Below are positions 17,563-27,823 of a stretch of DNA of 51,406 bases, one piece after another. This DNA is from Polyangiaceae bacterium (lineage in GTDB: Bacteria; Myxococcota_A; Polyangia; Polyangiales; Polyangiaceae): contig JAFGBI010000048.1 in assembly GCA_016933275.1 (NCBI GenBank), positions 1 through 51,406 of the forward strand. Direction: 5' to 3'. Numbering within the stretch: the stretch's first letter is position 1; every line of letters starts with the position of its first letter. The notes under the pieces were generated by a model. It made no database searches. It worked only from the letters and a program-made list of their open reading frames with translations, and was not told the origin of the DNA. The position numbers and the translations under genes were made by a program.

Positions 17563-18810
17563 ATGCGAAGCATGAGGGATTTGGTCGGTTGCGCGGGACT
17601 GCTGGTGTTCGCGACCCTGGCCTCGGGGTGCGAGCTTTCGCTCTCATCGGGCATGGGAGACGATGAAGAGGGGTTGGGCGGTCGCCAGACCGGTCCAGCG
17701 ACCGGCGGCCGGCAAACGGGCGGGACCACTGCGGTCAGCGAGGGGGGAGCGGGCCCCGTCGTGGAGGTCAGCGATGGGGGTGAGGGCGGCGAGTACTTTT
17801 CCCTCACCTCGGTGACCATCAACTCCTCGGCTCGGCGCGGGGAGATCGCTCTCAGCGGTCAGCTCGGGATCGTGGAAGGAGAGCTTGGCTTCGTGCTCTC
17901 CTCGGTCAAAGATCCCGAAGATCCGACGCGGCCCGTGGACGCCGACGCGATCGCGTTCGCCATCACGGTGGACGGGGAGCAGGTCGAGTGCGAGGTCGCC
18001 CCGACCGGAGAGCTCCAGCGGGCGCCGGTGGACATTGTCTTTGTCAACGACACGACCGGGAGCATGTCGGGGACCGTGAATGGCATCGCGGACAGTATCA
18101 GCGATTTCGCCACCAGCGTCTCGGAGCGCGGCGTCGACGCGCTGTTCTCGATGATCACCTATGGCGACGAGTTTGCTACCTTCACGGAGGGCGAAGAGGC
18201 CTACACCGTGGGTCAGGCGGAGTACTCCGCGACGGGCGTAGACTCCTCTTCGCGCGCGTACGTCGATCTCAGCGAGCTCGATCGGTTCCAGGCGTTCCTC
18301 ACCGAGGTGCGGGACTCGGACGATCTCGGCGAAGGCGGGGGCGACGGACCCGAGAACACGCTGGGTGCGCTCGACTTCGCGCTCGAGCACCTCTCTTGGC
18401 GGCCCGGCGCCGCGCGGGTCGTCATCGCCATCTGCGACGACGCTGCGCACATGGCCGACGACGGCTTCTCCTCCTCGCTCGAGTCCCATTTCGTTCCCCC
18501 GGAGATCGACGATCTCCTCGACGACCTGGACGGGACCGCGGTGGTTCACGTCGTTGGCAACGACATCGGCGAGGAGCCCTACTACAACATCAAGGGGCTC
18601 TCGGACGAAACCGGCGGCGCTTTCATCGACCTACCCGAAGACGGCATCGTCGACCTTAGCTCGACCACGCTCAACGAATGGGTCGGCTCCACGTTCTTCG
18701 GCGTCTGCTTCAGCGTGCCGCCCGGCGATCGGGAGCTGGTGATCGACGCGAACGTAACCGGCGGGGAGGAGCATTCGGGCTCCGTTGCATACGACATCAC
18801 GCTGAGGTAG
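17563..18810 (+). CDS. VWA-domain lipoprotein
   Basis: 415 residues. Start ATG at 17563 follows AAAGAGGAACG and gives a lipoprotein signal ending LASGC; in-frame codons upstream lack a signal. A Gly/Thr-rich linker runs to ~70, then a beta-rich N-terminal region. The VWA domain starts near residue 160 with VDIVFVNDTTGSMSG, a metal-ion-dependent adhesion site in which DxTGS replaces DxSxS. It continues through MITYGDEF, ENTLGALDFAL and RVVIAICDDAAH to GGAFIDLPEDG. A short beta C-terminus follows (GEEHSGSVAYDITLR). Probably surface-exposed and metal-dependent in ligand binding. Monocistronic. Confidence 0.85.
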   Translation: MRSMRDLVGCAGLLVFATLASGCELSLSSGMGDDEEGLGGRQTGPATGGRQTGGTTAVSEGGAGPVVEVSDGGEGGEYFSLTSVTINSSARRGEIALSGQLGIVEGELGFVLSSVKDPEDPTRPVDADAIAFAITVDGEQVECEVAPTGELQRAPVDIVFVNDTTGSMSGTVNGIADSISDFATSVSERGVDALFSMITYGDEFATFTEGEEAYTVGQAEYSATGVDSSSRAYVDLSELDRFQAFLTEVRDSDDLGEGGGDGPENTLGALDFALEHLSWRPGAARVVIAICDDAAHMADDGFSSSLESHFVPPEIDDLLDDLDGTAVVHVVGNDIGEEPYYNIKGLSDETGGAFIDLPEDGIVDLSSTTLNEWVGSTFFGVCFSVPPGDRELVIDANVTGGEEHSGSVAYDITLR

Positions 18811-18905
18811 CGGTCGAGGCCGGTCGAGGCCGGCCGTCGTTCCGCGATCTGAACCGTCGTCTCCGCAGGCTACTTCGGGGGGAGGCCCGGGCCGGCCCCC
18901 GCCGG

Positions 18906-19652
18906 CTACGCCGGGGTATGGAAGGTCTCGGCGTAGGTCATCACGAGGTACATCACGGTCTCGGTGTGGCCCGGGTTTCGATAGACGTGGGGCAGGTCGG
19001 CGAGGAAGAGGATCGCGTCGCCAGGACCGAGGACATGAAGCTGGCCGGCGACTGCGATCTCGAGCTCGCCGGATGCCACCACCAGGTTTTCCATGGTGCC
19101 GGGCGCATGGGCATCCGCCTCGTCGATGGCGTGCGGGGCGAGCCGCAGCTCGTAAAACTCCACATTCCGCTGACGGTCGAAGGGGAAGAGTGCCCGTGAG
19201 GAGAAGGTGCCGTCCCTCGACCGCAGGATCCGAGAGCGGGCGGCGGGGAGCACCTGCGTGGAAGGGGCTTGGTCCTCGGACAAGAGAGCAGAGAACGGGA
19301 GACCGAGCGCGCTCGCGATCTTCCACACGACCGTGATGGTCGGGGTGCTCTGATCGAGCTCGATCTGCCCCAGCATCGCCCGGCTCACCCCCGAGCGCTC
19401 GGCGAGCTGCTGGAGGGACAGGCTTCGCTCGGTGCGGAGCCGACGCAGGGCGGCGCCCACGGCGGGCGCGCGGATCGAGGTGGCGTCGTTCGCCGGCGAC
19501 GGGAGGGCGTCGCTCCGACGTCTGGCGGGCGCGGCTGCGCCCGGCTCCATGGGGGTCTGCGTGCGTGCCGGGCGGTTCCGTCCTCGGGGTGTTGCGTCCG
19601 GGGGCCGGCCCGCTCGCGAGCCTGGCCGCGCTGCGTCCTTCCTGGTCATCAC
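18906..19652 (-). CDS. XRE-family regulator with C-terminal cupin domain
   Basis: 248 residues from GTG at 19652, with ATG as the next codon. The first ~60 residues are Arg/Pro/Ala-rich and may not all be translated. The helix-turn-helix lies at ~65-120 (LRRLRTERSLSLQQLAERSG, then SRAMLGQIELDQSTPTITVV). A cupin beta-barrel covers ~165-245 (NLVVASGELEIAVAGQ, LGPGDAILFLADLPHVYRNP). The architecture is that of SutR/PuuR-like regulators, where the cupin senses a small metabolite. The gene starts 4 bp after the stop of metA and is the last gene of the met/cys cluster, so regulation of sulfur amino-acid synthesis is the natural inference. Confidence 0.9.
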   Translation of the reverse strand: MMTRKDAARPGSRAGRPPDATPRGRNRPARTQTPMEPGAAAPARRRSDALPSPANDATSIRAPAVGAALRRLRTERSLSLQQLAERSGVSRAMLGQIELDQSTPTITVVWKIASALGLPFSALLSEDQAPSTQVLPAARSRILRSRDGTFSSRALFPFDRQRNVEFYELRLAPHAIDEADAHAPGTMENLVVASGELEIAVAGQLHVLGPGDAILFLADLPHVYRNPGHTETVMYLVMTYAETFHTPA

Positions 19653-19656
19653 CTGC

Positions 19657-20550
19657 TCACAGACTCGTCGAGTCGTAGAGGTACTTGATCCACTGAGAGA
19701 AGAGCTCGTTCCGGTGGGAGCGCCAGCGGTTCACCGGTCGTTCGAGATCCACATTGACCGGTGCCTGCACGTCGGCGCGGCCCAGTTGGACGTCGCGGGC
19801 GTACTCGAACACGAGCCGATCGGGCTCGTACTCGGGGTGACCGAGGTGGGCGAGGTAGCGATGGTCCGTGCTCTCGAAGATCGTGTAGCCCGTCTCCGGC
19901 GCATGCGCGAGAAGGTTCACCTTGCCCTCTTCACTCGCTCGCTCCAAGACCTCGTCGGCGATCCCCGCGTGCCGGGATTGGGGGACCCAGAAGACATCGT
20001 CGGTCTCGCCCGTGATCCGGTGGTTCCGCTCCAGGTTACGGGTGGGGAAGACCCCGAAGATCTTGCGCGCGGTAGTGTGCTTCGGCAGGCCGAGGAGCTC
20101 ACCGAGGGCCAGCCCTCCCCAACAGATCCCCAGGGTCGAGACGATGTGCTCGCGCGCGTAGACCAGGATCTCGCGGAGCTCCTCCCAGTACTTGACCTCC
20201 TCGTATGGAAGGGTCTCGACGGGCGCGCCAGTGAGGACCAGGCCGTCGAGGGGCACGCGAGCGACCGCCTCCTCGAAGGTGACGTACGAGCGCAGGATAT
20301 GGCCGCGATCGCTCGACTTGTAGTGGTGCGAGGTGAGCTTGAGCCAGAGCGGTTCGATCTGGAGGATGGAGCGACCGAGGGGATGTAGCAGGCTGTACTC
20401 GTAGGTCTCGGCCTTGGGCATCACGTTCAGGATGCCGACCCGTAACGGTCGCACATCCTGCCGCCGTGCCTCCTCGGGGGTGATGCAGACGACTCGACTC
20501 TGCACGAGCGCGTGGCGGATGTGGTAGCGCTCTGGGAGGATGATGGTCAT
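19657..20550 (-). CDS. metA: Homoserine O-acyltransferase, MetA family, predicted acetyl-CoA specific
   Basis: 297 residues. It acylates L-homoserine as the first committed step of methionine synthesis. The class I glutamine amidotransferase-like fold is visible: GILNVMPKAETYE near the N-terminus, the nucleophile elbow GICWGGLA with Cys143, and the catalytic His in HLGHPEYE. The acyl-donor loop reads TGAPVE, with Glu112 at the position equivalent to residue 111. Structural work on MetA proteins ties Gly there to succinyl-CoA (E. coli) and Glu to acetyl-CoA (Bacillus cereus). That predicts O-acetylhomoserine as product, which is the substrate of the MetY encoded two genes upstream. Length is normal for the family. 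Confidence 0.95.
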   Translation of the reverse strand: MTIILPERYHIRHALVQSRVVCITPEEARRQDVRPLRVGILNVMPKAETYEYSLLHPLGRSILQIEPLWLKLTSHHYKSSDRGHILRSYVTFEEAVARVPLDGLVLTGAPVETLPYEEVKYWEELREILVYAREHIVSTLGICWGGLALGELLGLPKHTTARKIFGVFPTRNLERNHRITGETDDVFWVPQSRHAGIADEVLERASEEGKVNLLAHAPETGYTIFESTDHRYLAHLGHPEYEPDRLVFEYARDVQLGRADVQAPVNVDLERPVNRWRSHRNELFSQWIKYLYDSTSL

Positions 20551-20631
20551 CGCGGGGATCCGGAGGTTCGGTGCGGGTTCGGGGCCTGTCGTCTCCGGCC
20601 CCTACTGGGCGGGTGGGGGCGCCGAGGACCG

Positions 20632-21597
20632 TCACCCATCGGGGCCGAAGAGGGCGGTCGAGAGGTAGCGCTCACCCGTATCGGGGAGGATGACGACGAT
20701 GAGCTTCCGCGCCAACGCTGGGCGGCTCGCGACCCGTACCGCAACCGCGGCCGCGGCGCCACCCGAGATCCCGCACGTGATCCCCTCCTCGCGGTGCAGG
20801 CGGCGGGCCATCTCCATGGCTTCGTCGCCGGTCACCGTCTCGACCTCGTCCAGCAGGGCGAGGTCCAAGACGTCGGGCTTGAAGCCGGCGCCGATGCCCT
20901 GGATCGGATGCTTCCCCGGCTTCGGGGGCTCGCCGCGCCGGAGCTGGGTGAGGATCGGTGATTCGGCGGGCTCGACCGCGATGCTGAGCAGGGGACGCCG
21001 CTTCACCTGCTCGAAGTAGCTGCTCACTCCGGTGATCGTGCCCCCGGTGCCGACGCCCGAGACGAGCACCTCGGCTTCGCCGTCCGTGTCGCGGAAGATC
21101 TCCGGGCCCGTGGTCTCGAGGTGGGCCCTTGGATTCGCCGGGTTCTTGAACTGCTGGGGCATGAAGTAGCGCTCGGGGTCGCTGGCCACGATCTCCTCTG
21201 CCCTGGCGATCGCGCCCGGCATCCCGTGCGAGCCCTCGGTCAACACGAGCTCGGCGCCGAACGCACGGAGCATGCGGCGCCGTTCGAGCGACATCGTCTC
21301 CGGCATGGTGAGCGTGAGCGGGTAGCCGCGGGCTGCCGAGACGAAGGCGAGGGCGATCCCCGTGTTGCCGCTGGTGGGTTCCACGATCGTCCGCTCGCGC
21401 CGGCCGGGGACGAGGACCCCAGCCTGCTCCGCGGCCCGGATCATCGAGGCGCCGATCCGGCACTTGACCGAGCCTGCGGGGTTTCGGCCTTCGATCTTGG
21501 CCAGCACCGTGCCGGCGGCGCCACCCGTGACTCGGTTGAGCCGGACGAGCGGTGTGTTGCCGATGCTGCGACTGTTGTCCTCGTAGTAGCCTGCCAT
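20632..21597 (-). CDS. cysK: Cysteine synthase (O-acetylserine sulfhydrylase)
   Basis: 321 residues, PLP-dependent fold type [12 protein letters not shown] is the N-terminal family signature. The PLP lysine is Lys45 in AGSVKCRIG, the substrate loop is [10 protein letters not shown], and the phosphate-binding loop is [10 protein letters not shown]. It makes L-cysteine and acetate from O-acetylserine and sulfide. The first-shell sequence SVKCR is the SVKxR type of CysK/CysM/OASS. CysM or cystathionine beta-synthase-like activity cannot be excluded by eye. It lies 27 bp after metY and 81 bp before metA in the same direction. Confidence 0.93.
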   Translation of the reverse strand: MAGYYEDNSRSIGNTPLVRLNRVTGGAAGTVLAKIEGRNPAGSVKCRIGASMIRAAEQAGVLVPGRRERTIVEPTSGNTGIALAFVSAARGYPLTLTMPETMSLERRRMLRAFGAELVLTEGSHGMPGAIARAEEIVASDPERYFMPQQFKNPANPRAHLETTGPEIFRDTDGEAEVLVSGVGTGGTITGVSSYFEQVKRRPLLSIAVEPAESPILTQLRRGEPPKPGKHPIQGIGAGFKPDVLDLALLDEVETVTGDEAMEMARRLHREEGITCGISGGAAAAVAVRVASRPALARKLIVVILPDTGERYLSTALFGPDG

Positions 21598-21624
21598 GCT
21601 GCCTCGTCGGGGTGGGGACCCGGG

Positions 21625-22963
<1,339 letters not shown>

Positions 22964-22986
<23 letters not shown>

Positions 22987-23050
22987 ATCAGATGGAGCAA
23001 GTGCCATGGCATGGATTTCGATTTTTTTCCAGGGTAGACCCGTCCGTCAT
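22964..23050. repeat. 10-bp inverted repeat flanking the metY/PEBP divergent region
   Basis: ATGACGGACG at 22964-22973 and its exact reverse complement CGTCCGTCAT at 23041-23050 lie 67 bp apart. The right copy is also half of a small hairpin (GTCCGTCATCACGGAC, 23042-23057). A further perfect palindrome TGCCATGGCA (23002-23011) sits between them. These could be paired binding sites serving both divergent genes. Confidence 0.5.
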
Positions 23051-23110
23051 CACGGACAAGCCGGGCGAGCCAGGGGGCGGCGCGTTCGGCACCGATCTCT
23101 CCGAGATCCC

Positions 23111-23704
23111 ATGGGATTCGTTCCACTCGGCGCCGCGGTGGTGTTGGGCTCGGCGGGGGGCTGCACTCGACCCCGCTCCGGGCCGGTGACGACCACGGAC
23201 AGCGGCTCCGAGTCGGGTCGGCTCGCGACCTCGGACCGCGCCGCGCTCACGGTGACCTCCACGGCGTTCGGGGCGAAGGGGGCGATCCCGTCCCGTTTCA
23301 CCTGCGATGGGGAGAACGTATCTCCGCCGCTCGCCTGGACGGGCGCGCCGCACGGCACCAGGAGCTTCGCCATCGTCATCGACGATCTCGACGCGCCGGA
23401 TCCCGAACATCCCAAGGTGGTGTGGGTGCACTGGGTCGTCGCGGACATTCCTGCCACCACGTCTTCGATTCCGGAGGGTGGTGCGTTGCCGAGGGGTGCC
23501 GTGGCGGGGATGAACGACTGGAAGAAACCGGAGTACGGCGGGCCCTGCCCGCCGGTGGGGAGGCACCGCTACCTCCACCGAGTGTACGCGCTCGACGCGG
23601 TGCTGGGTCTCTCGGCCCCGAGCAAGGGGGAGCTCGAACGCGCCATCAAGGGACATGTCCTCGCTCGTGGAGAGCTCGTGGGGACCTACGAGAAGGCGCG
23701 CTGA
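23111..23704 (+). CDS. PEBP (YbhB/YbcL) family lipoprotein
   Basis: 197 residues from ATG at 23111, chosen because it gives a lipoprotein signal (MGFVPLGAAVVLGSAGGCTR). A longer open frame from 22964 has no signal. The phosphatidylethanolamine-binding-protein fold is clear: FTCDGENVSPPLAW, FAIVIDDLDAPDP (ligand-site DPD), VHWVVADIPA, GGPCPPVGRHRYLHRVYAL (GPCPP-x-G-x-H-x-Y motif) and a C-terminal helix GHVLARGELVGTY. Bacterial members are of uncertain function, with kinase-signalling or lipid-binding roles proposed. It is divergent from the met cluster. Confidence 0.92.
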   Translation: MGFVPLGAAVVLGSAGGCTRPRSGPVTTTDSGSESGRLATSDRAALTVTSTAFGAKGAIPSRFTCDGENVSPPLAWTGAPHGTRSFAIVIDDLDAPDPEHPKVVWVHWVVADIPATTSSIPEGGALPRGAVAGMNDWKKPEYGGPCPPVGRHRYLHRVYALDAVLGLSAPSKGELERAIKGHVLARGELVGTYEKAR

Positions 23705-23782
23705 GCAGTCGGTGCGCGCGCTCATCTCGAGCTTGGGTGGCGCGCGGACCGAACCTGACCCGGCGGAGCCGGAGACCAGCAG

Positions 23783-23910
23783 GCCAGCAGCGGTCAGCGG
23801 TCAGGTAGAACGCGGAGACCGTGGTTGCTGACACCTGACTGCTGATGCCCACGAGCGTGTCTTGAAGAAATTCTGCCAGCCTCGGTCAAGGTCACACCGC
23901 CAAGGGACCC
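23783..23910. repeat. Dispersed hairpin repeat, copy 2
   Basis: Heptamer-like TCAGC units (CAGCGGTCAGCGGTCAGGT) face ACCTGACTGCTG about 30 bases later, giving an 11-of-12 stem. The tail carries CCCACGAG, TTCTGCCAG, GTCAAGGTCA and CACCGCCAAGGGACC (23895-23909). The same parts in the same order form the copy at 8012-8147. The 15-base block CACCGCCAAGGGACC is identical in both. Confidence 0.65.
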
Positions 23911-24053
23911 AATTCTCTGCGGTGAGCGCGCCCATGGGTTGCCCGCCCACACTTATCGAGGTGCATCACGAACCGTGTCGTCGCCGAGGTGGCCGCCGCC
24001 GCGAACGAGCATTGGGTTTTCCGCGCGAAACCGTGTAACCTTTCGCCTGCCTG

Positions 24054-26507
24054 ATGCCCTTCGTGATCGCCTGCGCCGCTTGCGGGAAACGCCTCAACAT
24101 CCCCGACAAGCTCTACGACGGAAAGATCCGCGGTCACGTGGTTTCCATCTCCTGCAAGGGATGCGGCGCCGACATCAAGGTCGATGGCACGCGACCCCGC
24201 GAGGAGGTGGATCTGTCGGCGCGGGAGGCCGGGTCCTCGCCGGTGGTAACGGGCGTCGCTCCGGAGCGCCTCGTCAAGCCGCCTGTCCAGGCGGCAAACG
24301 CGCCTCTAGCCCCGCCGGGCCGCGCACAGCCGGTGCCCGCACCGTCCCGAAAGGTCCAGCCCGGGACAGCGAAGGCGGGGGTGGCGGTCTCGCCCCCAGC
24401 AGGGCCCGATGCGAGGGCGAAACCTCTGGCGACGGTCGAGCCCACGACCAGACTGCCTGCAGAACCTCCGGTTCGGCCGGGCTCGCCGATGGCGCGCGCC
24501 TCGAGGTCCAACGTCGGGTCGTCACCAGAGGCGGCACCCGGTCCGAAATCTGCGGGCGAACCCACGGCCCCCGCGGGCGGAGGCCGCCCCACGATCGCCC
24601 GTTCGGCTGTGGGCCCGGCCCGTCCAGGTGGCACCCTGCTCGGGGCTGGCCCGGGTCCGCGGCCAGGTGTTCCGGTTCGGTCCGGTGGGACCCTCATCGG
24701 GTCGGCCCTGGGCGCAGGGGGCGCGAAGCCGATACCCCCGCCGTTGATGACGCGTCCCCTGCCCACGTCGTCGGCGGGTGGCGGGGCGACGGCGGTGGGG
24801 GATGGTGGCCCCCCCGATCGCGCAGGCGGAGCCGAACCTCCCTTACCGGTCGAGCCCGGGGCGGGCAGGGCGGTAGTGGGTCCTCCGGAGCCGGGTGCTC
24901 CCAACGCCAGAAGCTCCACGAAGATGACCTTTCCAGGGACGCCAACCGCGAAGAGCCGCGAACGCGGGGCGCGTCCCCCCACGCCAACCAGCGCGTTCCA
25001 ACCCGCGGCGACCCCGGTGGCATCGACTGAGTCGCCGAGCGGAGCCGGGCAGAGTATCGCGCGCGGTGGCGAGAGCAATGCCGAAGCCGCGCCTCGCCGT
25101 CGCGGTGTCCCGCCGGTGCTCCGTCGAACGAACCCCGATTCGCCCACCGCCTTGACCACACCCACGCCAGACGCCGGTTCGCGATCCCAGGCCAGATCGG
25201 TCCTCGCCAACCCGAAACGGGCTGCGGCCGCTCGCGCGCCGACCCGTCTTGCGGTGCCGGTCAGTCCCGCACCCGCCCGGGAGGCGCGGAAGGTCGACGC
25301 GACCACGGCCGAGTCACTCTCGGAGTGGCTCTGGGCGGTGAGCTTCGCTGACGACGACGACCGGGAGCTGACCTCCGCCGAAGTGGAGGCGGCGATCCTC
25401 GGTGGCCAGGTCAGCGCCGAGACGATCGCCTGGCGGGAGGGACTCCCCGACTGGCTCCCCCTGGGCGAGATCGACGCGTTCCGGCCCGCGTTTGCGAAAC
25501 GTTTCGCGACGGCCGCGGCCGACACCCACCCTGCGCATCCGGTACCCCCCCGCGAGCCGAGCAATCCGGTGGCATCGAAGGCGGAGTCTCCTGCCCCAAC
25601 GCCCTTGGCCGAGGAGGATGGCATCACGGTCATCGCGCCGAGCGTGCCTCCCCCCGAGGCGCCGGTATGGACGAGCACGATGCCGCCCGCGACGCCGGAG
25701 GAAGAGGGCGGTGTTGACTCGGGGCCCCCCAATTCGCAGGTGACCACGCTGCGGAACGCGGCTCGCGAGGACTGGCGGCGCTCGACCGCGGATCTCCTCG
25801 CCGAGCTCGCTGGCGACGCGCCGTCGCCACCGGTGGCTCTGCCGGCGGCGGCCATTCCCGTTCCGGCCGGGCCGGCGAGCCCGCCCCCGCTGCCACGGCC
25901 CCCGCCCCCGCCGCGGGTACCCATCTTTTCGTCGTTCCCTCCGCCCAAGAGCAAGGCCCGCATCGTTGCCTACGTCGTCGTCGCGGTGATCGTGGTCGGC
26001 ATGCTCGCGGGGCTCGCCCTGCTGATCGCCAAGGTCCTCGCCACCCCCGACGACCCGACTCTCGGCGGCACCCCGTCCCCGGTGGCGCGGCCTTCCGCGG
26101 AGGGAGCGGCCGCCTCGTCGGTCATGCCGTCCGCAAGCCCGTCGGCGACCGCTGCGCCGCGGGCAGCGGGCAGCGGCGCAGCGGACCTCGCCCAGATGAT
26201 CCAGCAGAACGTCGATCGGTCCTCCGAGGTCGCCGGGACTCCGTTCGACGAGCGGACGGCGCGGGCCGCGCTCGCGGAGGCCGTCCAGCGCGCGGCGCTC
26301 TGTCGCAAGAAGGGCGACGAGAAGGGACCCGCGAAGGTGGCGGTCACCTTCGACCCCGCGACGGGGAGGCCCTCCGACGTTCGACTCATCGGTCGCTACG
26401 CCGGCACCCAGAGCGGCAGCTGCATCGAGACCACGCTCCGCGCCATCCGTACCAAGAAGTTCTCCGGCGAGCCGGTGACGATCGAGGACTCGGTGTTGCT
26501 GCGCTGA
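24054..26507 (+). CDS. Zinc-ribbon / GYF / AgmX-PglI C-terminal domain protein
   Basis: 817 residues. Residues 1-45 form a zinc ribbon (CAACGKRLNIP ... CKGCGADIKV, CxxC pairs). Residues ~55-420 are a very long Pro/Ala/Gly-rich disordered region. A GYF_2-like domain follows at ~425-485 (WLWAVSFADDDDRELTSAEV, then GQVSAETIAWREGLPDWLPL). A second Pro-rich linker leads to one membrane helix at ~640-665 (AYVVVAVIVVGMLAGLALL). The end (~735-817) is a TonB-like AgmX/PglI C-terminal domain (AVQRAALCRKKG, VAVTFDPATGRPSDVRLIG, SCIETTLRAIRTKKF). Similar multi-domain proteins include AgmX, known from the gliding machinery of Myxococcus. A trans-envelope energy-coupling or adaptor role is inferred. Confidence 0.85.
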   Translation: MPFVIACAACGKRLNIPDKLYDGKIRGHVVSISCKGCGADIKVDGTRPREEVDLSAREAGSSPVVTGVAPERLVKPPVQAANAPLAPPGRAQPVPAPSRKVQPGTAKAGVAVSPPAGPDARAKPLATVEPTTRLPAEPPVRPGSPMARASRSNVGSSPEAAPGPKSAGEPTAPAGGGRPTIARSAVGPARPGGTLLGAGPGPRPGVPVRSGGTLIGSALGAGGAKPIPPPLMTRPLPTSSAGGGATAVGDGGPPDRAGGAEPPLPVEPGAGRAVVGPPEPGAPNARSSTKMTFPGTPTAKSRERGARPPTPTSAFQPAATPVASTESPSGAGQSIARGGESNAEAAPRRRGVPPVLRRTNPDSPTALTTPTPDAGSRSQARSVLANPKRAAAARAPTRLAVPVSPAPAREARKVDATTAESLSEWLWAVSFADDDDRELTSAEVEAAILGGQVSAETIAWREGLPDWLPLGEIDAFRPAFAKRFATAAADTHPAHPVPPREPSNPVASKAESPAPTPLAEEDGITVIAPSVPPPEAPVWTSTMPPATPEEEGGVDSGPPNSQVTTLRNAAREDWRRSTADLLAELAGDAPSPPVALPAAAIPVPAGPASPPPLPRPPPPPRVPIFSSFPPPKSKARIVAYVVVAVIVVGMLAGLALLIAKVLATPDDPTLGGTPSPVARPSAEGAAASSVMPSASPSATAAPRAAGSGAADLAQMIQQNVDRSSEVAGTPFDERTARAALAEAVQRAALCRKKGDEKGPAKVAVTFDPATGRPSDVRLIGRYAGTQSGSCIETTLRAIRTKKFSGEPVTIEDSVLLR

Positions 26508-26550
26508 TCGTGGTGCGGCTCAGCGGCTGGGGCCCGTGGGGCCTTCGGGC

Positions 26551-27561
26551 TCAGGTGAGGCGGATGTCGTCGTCGGTGACCGCGTCCGGATCTGGGGGGA
26601 GCGATTCGATGATGGGGGCTTCATCGTCTCCATCGTCCATTGGCCGCCGGGCGCCGCCAGGCTCCTCGTTCGCATTGGTGCCGGCGCTGCGTGTCCGGAG
26701 GCTGGCCCGCTGCGCCCCGGCCGTCTTCTCGCCACCGGGGCCGCTGGCCGGGCGCTTGGCGGATCCATCCTGGGTGGGGGCTTCGACGGGCACTTCATCC
26801 GTGCCGGGCCACTCCGAGGCGTTGAACGGTCGCGGAGTCGGGGAGACGAAGCCGTGCCGCTCGGCGATCCGGTTCGCGATCACGGTATCCCAAAGGTGAG
26901 GGAGCGGGACGTGGCGCACGATCTCGGAGAGCGGCGAGGTCGTCAGCAGATCGGCATCGGTGAACGGCGCCTTGCGATGGCCGGTCTCGAGCGCCCGTTC
27001 AATCAGCTTGGCGAGCTCGGCGCGAGGCAGGCGGGAGGCCAATTCGGCGACCCCGATCGCCTCGACCACGTCGCGGTGGGTGATCAGAGCATCCGTCAGC
27101 GCCCGCTCGATGACGAAGGCGACCTGCTGACGAGCCCGATCCGTCTCCGTGGGGTTCGGCGAACCGAGCTTCCAGAAATCTCCCTCGATGCAGAACGACC
27201 AGAGACGTTCCGCGTCGAGGTACCGGACCCGATCATCCGGGTCGAAGATGGCGACGATCGAGTCGGGGTCCGTTTCGCCCTCGTCCAGGGCGATCTGCAG
27301 GTCCTCTCCAGAGGACTCTGCGCTCTTCCGCGCTGCGATCTTGTGCTTCGTTCCGGTGGTGAGCACCAGGATCTGGGCGCGGATTTCGGGCTGGTCTGTC
27401 AGGCCCTTCATGATCACCGCCGGCGGGAAATGGCGGATGAAATCGGCGGCTGTGCGCAGCTCGATCTCGAGCGAGTGTTCGATGACGTGGGCGAGAAAAC
27501 GCTCACGTCCCGTCTTCAGTTTCGACTGAAACTTCGTTCCTTCGGATGGTGCATCGGCCAC
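26551..27561 (-). CDS. Hypothetical cytoplasmic protein, conserved-looking
   Basis: 336 residues from GTG at 27561. A GGGGAG ribosome site seven bases upstream decides this start over an ATG at 27759, whose added codons look random. Residues ~10-140 carry FLAHVIEHSLEIELRTAADF, PPAVIMKGLTDQPEIRAQIL and IFDPDDRVRYLDAERLWSFC. Residues ~170-250 are helical (HRDVVEAIGVAELASRLPRA, TTSPLSEIVRHVPLPHLWDT). The last ~80 are acidic/Pro-rich and disordered. I do not recognise the family. It is convergent with the GYF protein gene (43 bp between stops). Confidence 0.8.
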   Translation of the reverse strand: MADAPSEGTKFQSKLKTGRERFLAHVIEHSLEIELRTAADFIRHFPPAVIMKGLTDQPEIRAQILVLTTGTKHKIAARKSAESSGEDLQIALDEGETDPDSIVAIFDPDDRVRYLDAERLWSFCIEGDFWKLGSPNPTETDRARQQVAFVIERALTDALITHRDVVEAIGVAELASRLPRAELAKLIERALETGHRKAPFTDADLLTTSPLSEIVRHVPLPHLWDTVIANRIAERHGFVSPTPRPFNASEWPGTDEVPVEAPTQDGSAKRPASGPGGEKTAGAQRASLRTRSAGTNANEEPGGARRPMDDGDDEAPIIESLPPDPDAVTDDDIRLT

Positions 27562-27823
27562 TTGTAGCTCCCCGCGTCGAGTGAGAGGCGTCGACGACGT
27601 CATCCAGAGTATGCGAGAGGTAGCGCAGAGAACCAAGCGCCGCGTCGCCTCGATCGCCGAGGCCGTGGTCTCGTCGCGAGGGGGGAACCCGGTGCCTACC
27701 GGCGGTTCTCGCCGGATCGAGCGCGCTGCCCGTGGTCGCGCGCCCCGATCGGGGCGCATCCGGGGTTGGCCACCCGGGGGATGCGACCTGTCGTACTCTG
27801 TGTGTCTACCTGGGGGGTCGAGC

